DNA of 64,000 nt from Acorus gramineus (Eukaryota > Streptophyta > Magnoliopsida > Acorales > Acoraceae): positions 1,022,688-1,086,687 of the forward strand of contig JAUJYN010000012.1 of the NCBI GenBank assembly GCA_030737835.1, read 5' to 3'. A program made the position numbers and the translations under genes. Shown here piece after piece: positions 51,528-60,222 of this stretch (position 1 is the first letter of the stretch; each line of letters begins with the position of its first letter). The notes beneath the pieces were generated by a model, which was not told the DNA's origin, made no database searches, and saw nothing but the letters and a program-made list of their open reading frames with translations.

Positions 51528-52559
51528 CAAACAACCAACACCACTACTTACTTGATTGTATGCAATGCGAACTCGGTTCAGCTTCAGAGGCAATGCATCC
51601 GGGCAAAGGCGCACCGCCCCCTTCGGGATCCCCCATTCCTCGATCCCGGGCACTCTAAAAGCCGGAATCTGATGCGAGAAGCGCAGAGTCTCCGCTCCGG
51701 AGACTCGCCTCATAGGCCTGAACCCGTCGCACGCCTCCCTCTCGAAAAACGTCCTGCACCCCTCCACCTCCACCAACCCCGCCACCGTCGCCTCGCCCTC
51801 CTCCCCCTCGAACTCCGACGCGATCTCCACCACCCGATACGCACAATTCGCTTGATCGACGACCCCCCAATCGCCGCTCCAATCCGCGTAAATCGCCCAA
51901 ATCTCCCCCCTTTTGGGGCGAATCCAATAGAATGACTTCCCCAATCTGTGATCGCAACTCACCCGATGCGAAAACATTGATAATTTGATGTGCGCGATCT
52001 CTTTGGATGCTCTGAACATACCACAAACGAATGGTAGGCCCTCCTCGACCCACCGCATCTCCTCGTCGCGCGTCGGGTGGGGCTCCAGGAAGGACACGGA
52101 CGCCTCGGAATCCGTGACCGATCCCCAATTCACAACCTCCACGTACCGCCTCGGAAGTCGCGCCGATCCGTCCCGCACCGCCCAGATCTGACCCGGCACG
52201 AGATCCTCCGCTGTCCATCCGCCGAGGCGGCGGGTGGTGAGCGCCGACCGGGCCTCGTCGAGGAGGGCGCAAGCCTGAGACGCGCCGGGGAAGTCCCGGC
52301 CGAGGGGCTTGATTTCCGAGGAGAGGAGGAGGTGACGGAAGGCGACGTCGGAGGGGGAGGCGGAGGGGGGGAGGCGGAGGAGGCGGTGCCAGTCGAGGCC
52401 GGAGCGGTGGAGGACGTCGCAGAGGACGGCGAGGTGGCCGAGATCCGGGAGGTTCGGGAAGGCGGTGCGGGCATCCTCGACGGCGGAGGTCGCCGCCGTG
52501 TAGTCTTCTTGGAGGATCTTGCCTTTGATGTTCTGTATCGCTGCCTTCAGAGCTTCCAT
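51525..52559 (-). CDS. DUF3444 protein with degenerate J-like region
   Basis: A single open exon of 344 residues on the minus strand. An N-terminal helical segment (MEALKAAIQNIKGKILQEDY, 1-50) precedes a J-domain-like stretch (about 56-110: DWHRLLRLPPSAS) that lacks the HPD tripeptide. Residues about 120-325 match DUF3444: PGQIWAVRD, LPRRYVEVVNW, FSHRV, YWIRPKRGEIWAIYADW, FSHQIPAFRV, IPKGAVRL. In plants this domain follows J domains in a large family of unknown function. Without HPD, stimulation of Hsp70 is not expected. The 5' half is very GC-rich (monocot-like). The last residues (VSSGVGCL) come from DNA next to a MITE. CAA|GTAAGT at codon 335 resembles a splice donor, so the true C-terminus may differ. 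Confidence 0.82.
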   Translation of the reverse strand: MEALKAAIQNIKGKILQEDYTAATSAVEDARTAFPNLPDLGHLAVLCDVLHRSGLDWHRLLRLPPSASPSDVAFRHLLLSSEIKPLGRDFPGASQACALLDEARSALTTRRLGGWTAEDLVPGQIWAVRDGSARLPRRYVEVVNWGSVTDSEASVSFLEPHPTRDEEMRWVEEGLPFVCGMFRASKEIAHIKLSMFSHRVSCDHRLGKSFYWIRPKRGEIWAIYADWSGDWGVVDQANCAYRVVEIASEFEGEEGEATVAGLVEVEGCRTFFEREACDGFRPMRRVSGAETLRFSHQIPAFRVPGIEEWGIPKGAVRLCPDALPLKLNRVRIAYNQVSSGVGCL

Positions 52560-52921
52560 TGATGAAGATCTGAAACCCTAAAAAATGATTTTTTTTTGTT
52601 GTAGAGCAAGAAATTATGAGAGAGAGAGAGTGATAGAAATGGAGAAGAATTGATGGTCTGGAAATGGAAAATTTAAAAACAGAGCCAAAAGAAGTAATGT
52701 TTGTTTCGCGCGTGACGGCGTTGAAATTACTTTCATGACACTGATTTTGTTTTTTTATGTACCATCGAATGAGTGGATTTTTATTGGACGAGGAGGGTAG
52801 TTTGGGTAATTGATAATTGTTTTGAACTTTTTGACGTTAAGCACAATTTTTTAAAATAACCTTAAAAAAAAAAAAAACAAATTTCAGTTTTATCACCAGG
52901 GCCCATGATTTTTTTTTTTTT

Positions 52922-53136
52922 TTAACATGACATTATATTATTTATATTTTTATTTTAATAGATTATTTGTAAAGATAAAATAGTAATTACATCTCCCATG
53001 TGGGTGAGACGTGTCCCTCAACGCACAACACGGGTCGGCGCGCGCATGGGCTGTGAAGCATTGATTTTTTTATTTTTTATTTTTCTTAACATGACATTAT
53101 ATTATTTATACTTTTATTTTAATAGATTATTTGTGA
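52922..53136 (+). repeat. Direct repeat of a ~48-bp AT-rich word
   Basis: taacatgacattatattatt followed by tatatttttattttaataga and ttatttgt occurs at about 52922-52970 and again at 53088-53136. The roughly 117 bp between them is GC-richer. Confidence 0.75.
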
Positions 53137-53605
53137 TGGATCTTACTAGGTGTTGGACAAATTTTAATTTTATAAAATAATCATTTATGAAAAAAAAGAG
53201 GAAACAATCATTTATAAAATTTAATTTTATAAAATAACCATTTATATATGTTTGCATGTGATTTTTTTCATAAATGATTGTTTGATAAAATTAAATTTTA
53301 AATAATATCTAAAATTTCAAATCTTATTCGAATGTTAAAATTTAAAGTTGATCTTAATTTTAAATCAAAGTTAGGTCTTATCTTTCCTAGATTATTTCCA
53401 ACCAAATATTCCTTTGAAATAAGAAAACTATTATGATGAGTATCATTTGTATTTGAGAATGAATCATCTGTTTATTTTTTTCATACTTGTTCACATATTA
53501 GATCATTTTATTAATTTTTTCAATACCTAGTGAGATCTATTTATCTCATCTTCACAAATAATCTATTTAATTAAAAGTGTAAATAGTCATGTTAAAAAAT
53601 AAATA
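53062..53605 (+). mobile_element. Candidate long-inverted-repeat element
   Basis: The left arm about 53062-53160 (taacatgacattat, tttaatagattatttgtga, cttactaggtgttgg) is the near reverse complement of the right arm about 53505-53605 (caatacctagtgag, tcacaaataatctatttaa, gtcatgtta). Arms of about 90 bp enclose about 350 bp. Outside them, GC-rich segments on both sides (about 53000-53055, 53630-53710) may extend the arms. No target duplication has been fixed. Confidence 0.5.
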
Positions 53606-53639
53606 AAAGGCAAAAAAAAAATAAAAAATAATCAACCCT

Positions 53640-53870
53640 GCGGGGGGAGACATGAACCCCATGTGCAGCGATCGCGCGGGGGAGAAGTGGCGGAGATGTG
53701 AATCGCGTCTCCATCGTAGCAATAGGTGAACGAGTTAGCACACCCAGGTCAAAACAGTCTCAAGACAAATTTTACAAATAAACTAATCCTGAATCTAAAA
53801 GTAATTTTTTTTTTTTTGAGGGGTTTATTTTCAAAAATTTCTCAAAAAAGTTTTGGATAATATTACTGTA
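53640..53870 (+). repeat. GC-richer dispersed repeat, copy 2
   Basis: Second occurrence of the segment described at 16110-16360 (gtgaatcgcgtctcc, ggtcaaaa, ttttacaaata). Confidence 0.4.
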
Positions 53871-54045
53871 CGACATTTTGCTAAATTTCAATTGTATATT
53901 TTGATATAAAAAAAATTATATTTTTCATAAATATATCCATCAAATTCATAAGAATTTATGATTCAAAATGTATACTTTTTAAGTTAATATTATTTAACAA
54001 AATTAAAATGAATGCAGAACTCTGACGAGACTATTCTAACATTTT
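53865..54045 (+). repeat. Family A MITE remnant
   Basis: It carries ttcataaatatatccatcaa and a tattctaacattttc right end, plus other eroded family words. Confidence 0.35.
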
Positions 54046-54574
54046 CTGTGTTATAAAGAAATAAATCAATTTTTATTTTAATATTTGTGAAGTAAAGATA
54101 TAAAAAAGACATGGAATAAGAAAAACCTTGTTTCGATTTAAAATATGTTACACATTTTTAATGTGAATTTTTCATTAGGACACAAGAAATGATTCTTTCA
54201 TCCTTTATGTGTAGTCATTTATCATTTTATTTCTAACAGCTAGGGTGGGGTCTTTATCTTTTTTCTCTCTCCCTTTTTTTTTCTCATTTCTTCTCCTCAC
54301 CACCCTGAAAAAATGTTTTAACAAGGTGTGGTTCCTGCTTAACAGGGTATAAGTATATATCACTCCAGAAAGCAAAAATATAAAAAAATATTTGAAATAT
54401 TGGATTTGATATTCTAAATTTTTGAAAATGTACACCAATTTTTCGCAATATATACATTAAATTTATCTTTATTTGCACCTCTATGATTATACTACACACG
54501 GATGAAAATAAATTCACCCATTTTTTCCAACTCTTGTTCTGTTGTTATATAAGGATGAAGATTGATACATTCAG

Positions 54575-54755
54575 TCTATTTTGTAACCTATTTTATTATT
54601 CAGAAGTGATCTCCTAGCCACCTATACAGTATGATAATGCAATATATACTGTCTATCACAGTGTATGAAAATTAAAATTATTTTTTTAAAAGAATATCTT
54701 AGTGTATATTTCACTTTTTATTATATTATTACTTCAATGAGTAAGTGCATATTAA
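54575..54755 (+). repeat. Dispersed repeat, family B, partial copy
   Basis: Shares ttgtaacct, gataatgcaatatatactg, atcacagtgtatg and an atatcttagtgtatattt block with the family B copies at 30220 and 61345. Confidence 0.4.
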
Positions 54756-54852
54756 AAAGAAAAAAACCGATGAGAGATGCTGATGGGACTAGATACTGGA
54801 TTGGACTTACCATTTTTCTACATGAATTGTTTTCTTCAATTGTTTATTTCAA

Positions 54853-55603
54853 GAGTTTTTATTTTTAAGTCCCCATAAACTATAGGATTTAGTGATCGAT
54901 CCCTCATTTCTTCATATTTTGATTTTAATCCTCAGATTTAAATGATGTGTTCTTTTTTAATCCCTCCCAGGGACTAAAAAGAAAACCAAATAATTTAAGA
55001 TAGGTCCCTCCCAAGGACTAAAAAGTAAGCCTGTCAATCAGACGGATACGGATCGGATATGCTTAATATCCATATCCTAACTTTCGGATTCGGATACGGA
55101 TATTAATTTTCAGATTCGGATCCCTTCGGATACAGATATTTTTCAGATAATTGACATGTTTAAATATTGACATTAATTTAGATAATCAAGTGATATTTTA
55201 AAGAGATGTCAAAATTAAAATTGAGATTTTTTAGGCTTATTTTTTTCTTTCAAATATTATACATTAAAAATTTAATAGTATTATAATATATTATCATTGT
55301 GTTTAATCATATAAGATAACAATTTGGGTAATATATAATTCAAATATATATATTTTTATAATATATGTCAGATACGTATATTTTTAAGATCGGATAGATT
55401 GATATCTATATCCGTATTCCAGATCTTCGAATATCGGATATTTCTGATTTTTCGGATACGGATTCGGATTTTTTTCGGATAATTGACAGGCTTACTAAAA
55501 AGGAACATATCCTTTAAATCTGGGGACTAAAGCCAAAATATGAAAAAATAAGAGATCGATTACTAAATTCTATTGTTTATGGGGACTTAAAAATAAAAAA
55601 CTC
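54853..55603 (+). mobile_element. Mutator-like MITE, family M, copy 1, with nested hAT-like MITE
   Basis: Exact 9-bp target duplications ttatttcaa flank it (54844-54852, 55604-55612). Terminal inverted repeats begin GAGTTTTTATTTTTAAGTCC and continue ccataaac; the right arm is the same with one extra T. The arms extend inward through ataggatttagt/actaaattcta, atttaaatgat/atcctttaaat and similar pairs, making the element nearly self-complementary. A 469-bp hAT-like MITE (55026-55494) interrupts its middle; without it the element would be about 274 bp, close to copy 2 at 59188-59463. Confidence 0.88.
55026..55494 (+). mobile_element. hAT-like MITE nested in Mutator-like MITE
   Basis: Exact 8-bp duplications ctaaaaag (55018-55025, 55495-55502) flank terminal inverted repeats taagcctgtcaat / attgacaggctta. 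Inside, both halves carry repeated ggatacgg/ccgtatcc-type words, giving further self-complementarity. The 8-bp duplication points to the hAT superfamily. No coding capacity. The host site is confirmed by the uninterrupted family M copy at 59188, which reads gactaaaaaggaac straight through. Confidence 0.9.
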
Positions 55604-55612
55604 TTATTTCAA

Positions 55613-57060
55613 ACGATGAGGTGATAATAATCTAGAGCGTGATGCATGGAGATTTCAATAAAAATGATCAAGGTGGAGAACCATATTACACATATCCACT
55701 TTCATTCTATTTATTAATATATTCTCCAGTTTAAAGTATTTATTATATTATATTAAGAAAACTAATTATAATTAGTGTCAAATGATCAAGGTGGAGAACC
55801 ATATTCCATAATACATTAATACGTGTGACGGAAAGGAGATTTCTTAAATAACACTGATATTGTGTTTTCTATATATTTTGGAATTTGTGAGTCTTAGGCA
55901 GCCAATTGTGTGCCTAAGGTCAAGACCAACCCTGGAATGCAATCCACAGTGAACCCCCTCTTGGAATTATTATTAATGTTGTTCTTACAACTAGCTATTA
56001 GAGATTAAATGAAAATATATATGAATATGTTCATCCACACTTGGGCCCCATATAGATAGATCTAACTGATCGCATTACGAGTTATATTATTACACATTCA
56101 ACTGTGATAGTATTAGTCCATCCACCAATATTTAATCGTGCACAAAAAAATTTACATGTTGGATAATACAATGATCACATTGGTTGTTGATAAAATCAAT
56201 CCATTCGCAGACTTGCAATCACTGTTGCATATAGGTCATGATCTTATTGCAGTATTTGAAATCATCAATAGTCCATAACTTAATGTCACTAACGGCTATT
56301 ACAATTTATTGACTTGTAGATATCTCAAATGGAATTCAGACCAATACAATGATCACATTGGTTGTTGATAAAATCAATCCATTCGCAGACTTGCAATCAC
56401 TGTTGCATAGGTCACGATCCTATTGCAGTATTTGAAATCACCAATAGTCCATAACTTAATGTCACTAACGACTATTACAATTTATTGACTTGCAGATATC
56501 TCAAATGGAATTCAGACCAATACTGTGAATTCAATATCTACTATCATTGATATTATGAGATATATTTTATAGTAGGACAATATACACGTCACTAGTGAAA
56601 TGCATAGATGACTGAGATATGATTTTCAAGACTGGACAATAATCTAATCTGCTCCTCCTAGATGTAAATAGAAGTACCGCTACTCTTAGCCCCACAACGC
56701 ACCAATTGTTTATGTGGGGTCCACATTATTCTTTTTTTTTTTTCACCGGTCGAATCCACGGTTTTTGTTTGTGGGTCAGAATCCACATTGTTGTGAAGGT
56801 ACTTGAGGTTGAATTTAGTGTGGTTAGTGGATCCACAATTTTTTTGTTATTGTTTAATGTTGTTTGAATTTTAATGCTACTAAATTTTACAATATCAACT
56901 TAACAAAAAATCGAGCATCTATTTATTTTTTGTGTCATGCATGCACATTAAAACAAAATGCAATGTTAGTTATATATATTATGCATTTACATTCATACAA
57001 AATTCAACATTAGTTTGTAGAGTGTTATACAAAATCCTTTTCATAGCTCTAAATACAGTT
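55613..57060. other. AT-rich intergenic DNA
   Basis: No gene seen. A 178-bp tandem duplication lies at 56166-56523. The rest is unremarkable AT-rich sequence. Confidence 0.5.
56166..56523 (+). repeat. Tandem duplication, 178-bp unit, two copies
   Basis: Unit 1 (56166-56343) and unit 2 (56344 to about 56523) both run from atacaatgatcacattgg through gcagacttgcaatcactg to ggaattcagaccaat. They differ by a handful of substitutions and a 2-bp gap (gcatatagg / gcatagg), so the duplication is fairly recent. Confidence 0.9.
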
Positions 57061-57420
57061 TCACATACTTCGTTCGTCCCCTATACTCACTGTAACTATA
57101 TATATACATTGTTTGATTTTTTTACATTTTCTACAAATAATATCATTCAATTCATTGGAGTCAACCTGCAAAATTACGAGATGAACATTACAACCAGCTC
57201 TTGTCTCTGCGTGAGGATTATTCTCATGTTCACGTCGTTTATCTTTACAACAAGAACCTTCCATTTCACAACAAAACTCTCTATAGTACACCTGATGATC
57301 TGGATGTCTACGAGTTCTATTTTTTTGAAAGCTAAAACTCATCTTTCGCTTGTAAAAATTATAAAACTTATATGCATTCTCGTCAGAGTAAAAAATCATT
57401 CCAACGTTTGATATCTAATC
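57061..57420 (-). pseudogene. FAR1/FHY3-type DNA-binding domain fragment
   Basis: The minus-strand open frame from 57399 reads VGMIFYSDENAYKFYNFYK, then REFCCEMEGSCCKDKRR and ETRAGCNVHLVI. This matches the N-terminal zinc-binding domain of FAR1/FHY3/FRS proteins, which descend from Mutator-like transposases. The frame upstream has a stop (END*ISNV), and sequence after HLVI departs from the family before its final His motif. No MULE transposase or SWIM domain follows. It is therefore a broken fragment of an FRS gene or a MULE relative. A hAT-like MITE begins 10 bp beyond its 5' side. Confidence 0.7.
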
Positions 57421-57429
57421 ATTCTCAAC

Positions 57430-57999
57430 TAAGCTTGTCAATCTAACAGATACGGAGCGGATCGCCGGATTGGCCTGTTCAGCCTCATCTTCTTCGCGAG
57501 CTCCTTCTTGATTCGGAAGGTCTTATGTGATGACATTGTTGCTTAACAGCGGCGGTAGCGAATGCAAAACCCTAGAGACGCTGTGGTTTTGGGGTTTTCA
57601 GGATGGCTAAGAATAATTTGGGAACCTAACATAAAGTGTGTGTGTTTTTGCCCTAGAATATAAAACCTTAGATTTTCATCCAACAGTTAAAAACAATGCT
57701 ACTGTATATTAATAAATAACCCACATAAAGTGTGTGTTATTGCCCTAAAATCTAAACCTTTAGATTTTCATCAACGGTTGAAAACAATCCAACTATATAT
57801 ATATTAATAAATAATCTGTCGAATACGGATATATTTCGGATTAGATATAGGCATATCCGTATCCGATCCAAAACTTTTCAGATACGGATAAATTTTTTGG
57901 ATGCGGATACAGATTTTTCAGATATCGGATACTTTCTGTATTTTTTTATACGGATTTGGATAGAAATACGAATATTTTTTTAGATAATTGACTGGGTTA
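57430..57999 (+). mobile_element. hAT-like MITE carrying an eL39 gene fragment
   Basis: Exact 8-bp duplications ttctcaac (57422-57429, 58000-58007) flank terminal sequences taagcttgtcaat and attgactgggtta, members of the same family as 55026-55494. Subterminal atacggagcggat at the left and a long right arm of gatacggata-type words are shared. In place of the usual left interior it holds a GC-rich 5' gene fragment (about 57463-57610) and a 94-bp tandem duplication (57630-57723, 57724-57812). Confidence 0.88.
57465..57620 (-). pseudogene. Captured 5' end of ribosomal protein eL39 gene
   Basis: On the minus strand an ATG at 57536 opens 24 codons, MSSHKTFRIKKELAKKMRLN then RPIR. This closely matches the N-terminus of eukaryotic ribosomal protein eL39, a small basic protein of the large subunit tunnel exit (about 51 residues). 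The codons stop matching where the MITE arm begins. The upstream leader contains tctagggtttt (57566-57576), like the telo-box often seen near plant ribosomal protein promoters. About half the protein is missing, so it is a fragment and not a gene. The identification rests on memory of the eL39 sequence. Confidence 0.78.
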
Positions 58000-58007
58000 T
58001 TCTCAAC

Positions 58008-58680
58008 ATTACTATGATTGATTAACCCATAATCAGGTGTTGATAAAATATCATCCATGGTTCATATAAGATAACTTGTAAAATCAAACATAATAAATTG
58101 CATGAGAAACATAACAAATGCCAAATATTTAACAAATCAACTAATGAGATGTTCTAACTTGATTTAAAAAAAAGGGTTTTGTTACAGTATATCATTTTTA
58201 CAATCTCAAATGCAATGACATATGTCTCGTTAGTCGTCCAACGAGGCATATATCCCCTATGCCTTGTTAATTTTTTACATTTGCTAAAAATAGATCTATC
58301 AACTCGAAGTGGAATGACATACACTATTTATCAAAAGCATATACTTCATTAAGCGATGTTTGCTATTTTCATAAAATTAAAACATATGAGAACTGCATTT
58401 CAGTCTATACTAACATTCTCATTAAAAACTATAATCATACACTTACTGAAAGAAAAATAACCCACCCAAAAAAATACAACATAAAAATTAATGGAAAAGC
58501 ATCACAAAAAAGATAACATTCAAACAACAAAAATAATGCACATATAGCACCATACGTATTACTAGTGTGAATGAAGAGTTTTTAACAATGAAAAGATTCT
58601 TTTCAATAATATGCTCATAACACAGTGAAAAATAAAAAAAATCAAAGAGAGGGAGACTTGAACATGTCCAATGTCCAAGC
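58008..58680. other. AT-rich spacer with family A remnant
   Basis: A family A copy (about 58188-58425) lies in AT-rich DNA: ttgttacag, ctcgttagtcg, ctaaaaatagatctatca, gcatatacttcatta, aactgcatttcagtc. No gene is seen. Confidence 0.5.
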
Positions 58681-58694
58681 TTGAAAGCTTTAGG

Positions 58695-58853
58695 CATTGT
58701 CCCCTCGCTTTCGAGGTGTTGGACAAGTTGTACCTGTCCCGCCTGGACGACCCGGGTTCTATCCCGGCTAAACCCCCTTTACGGAGTAAGGGTCTTGTGC
58801 CCAGTTGTTATACTTCTCTTTGTGGACCTTGTTATTAAAAAAAAAAAAAAAAA
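58695..58853 (+). mobile_element. tRNA-derived SINE
   Basis: A 159-bp insertion ends in a 17-A tail (58837-58853). It is bounded by direct repeats ttgaaagctttagg (58681-58694) and ttggaagctttagg (58856-58869), which match at 13 of 14 bases. Internal RNA polymerase III boxes are visible: an A-box-like tggacaagttg (58720-58730) and a B-box-like gggttctatccc (58754-58765). Target duplications of this length with a poly(A) tail indicate L1-type retrotransposition. Confidence 0.8.
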
Positions 58854-59187
58854 GTTTGGAAGCTTTAGGTTTAATTTTCTCTAATCCCCTTGAATCAAAC
58901 TCAGCGTTGTACGTGACGACCCTCTTCCTTACCGAAGAAGGAGACGAGAGAAAGATGAAAAAACAGTTTTTAAGCTATCATTTTCTCTGTGTTCTTTTAA
59001 TTTTATATCCACTGCCATTACTTTGTATTGTTTTAGTCAACATTAAAAATCATGTGGACTTCTTGCACACACACAAAAAAAAAAAAAAAAAAAAATGGTA
59101 ATGTGGGTCTCACACAAACAGTGTAGATGGTGCTCCAAAATACGATAAGGTACACCAAATGAAGTAACACCACCATCAAATGAAATA

Positions 59188-59463
59188 GGGATTTTTATTT
59201 TTAAGCTTCCATAAACTATAGGATTTAGTGATAGGTCCCTCAATTCTTCATATTTTGATTTTAATCCCCAGATTTAAATGATATGTTCCTTTTTAATCCC
59301 TGGGAGGGACCTATCCCTAAATTATTTGGTTTTGTTTTTAGTCCATCGTAGAGACTAAAAAGGAACATATCCTTTAAATCTATGAACTAAAACTAAAATA
59401 TAAAGAAGTGAAGAATCGATCCCTAAATAGATATGTTTACAGGGACTAAAAACTAAAAAACCC
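59188..59463 (+). mobile_element. Mutator-like MITE, family M, copy 2
   Basis: Exact 9-bp duplications aatgaaata (59179-59187, 59464-59472) flank 276 bp that begins GGGATTTTTATTTTTAAGC and ends agggactaaaaactaaaaaa + ccc. It is the uninterrupted counterpart of 54853-55603 and shows that element's pre-insertion centre. Confidence 0.85.
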
Positions 59464-59537
59464 AATGAAATAACACCATCATCCATCCTTAAAAAAAAAA
59501 AAAAGGGAGAAATTCTGACTCATTGTTCACAGTAGGG

Positions 59538-59570
59538 CCCCCCCCCCCCCCCAAAAAAAAAAAAAAAAAA
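59538..59570 (+). repeat. Poly(C)-poly(A) composite tract
   Basis: 15 C followed directly by 18 A. Lengths may be affected by assembly. Confidence 0.85.
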
Positions 59571-59710
59571 GATGAACAAGTAGGGACCATGTAATGAAAG
59601 GTCTTAATCCAAACGGGCTACACGAGTTTCACTTGAAAATGAAAACACGATTCCATCTGAACAAATAAAACACACCAAACCGTACTTTTTTTTTTTAAAA
59701 AAAAAAGGAC

Positions 59711-60222
59711 AAATCCAAATAACACCCTACAAACTACCTGAAATCCATATGACCCCCTAATTTTTTTTTTAAATCCATATAACTCCTTGAAAACATCTAT
59801 GTAATTTCAAATCTGTTAAAAGATGGGGAATATTTTGTGAATATTTTATTTTGTTAATCCTCACTGAAAATGCAGTATACCAAAAACTCTCTGTAATTTA
59901 TTAAAAATGTGAAAAATCTTTCGTACATGACTATTTTACCACACCGGATAGATTTGAAAACTCTATTTAGAGAAGTAAAATCATTATTTATATATGATTG
60001 ATCTCATTTTACATACATTGTAGAGAGTTTGTGATATATTATGTATTTAATCAGGATTAATCAGGTACAATATTCGTAAAATAATTCTTATCAATTAATG
60101 AAAATTTAACTGAGGGGGCTATGTGAATTTATATAGATGTTTTCAAGAGTTGGACTTTAGAAAAAGTCAGGGGGTTATATAAATTTTAATTAGTTTACAA
60201 GGGGTTATTTGGAATTTTCCCA
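59711..60222 (+). mobile_element. Dispersed inverted-repeat element, family D, copy 1
   Basis: The left end ggacaaatccaaataacacc and right end ggggttatttggaattttcc are imperfect inverted repeats. The interior is AT-rich and non-coding. The same ordered words occur in 63529-63996. No clear target duplication was seen because the left flank is a T/A run. Confidence 0.6.

Larger units (their letters stand above)
52560..54843. other. Promoter of DUF3444 gene and AT-rich repeat DNA
   Basis: The first few hundred bases are the leader and promoter of the DUF3444 gene (a GA run near 52620, no clear TATA). The rest holds a long inverted-repeat element (about 52985-53700), a family A remnant (about 53865-54045) and a family B partial copy (about 54575-54755). 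No gene is seen. Confidence 0.5.

Noticed and set aside
51552-52562. Plus-strand frames opposite the DUF3444 gene
   Set aside because: GC-rich antisense shadows; only the minus frame shows the DUF3444 blocks.
58745-58770. Possible tRNA gene from the B-box-like sequence
   Set aside because: No cloverleaf or acceptor stem can be drawn; poly(A) tail and target duplication show a SINE instead.
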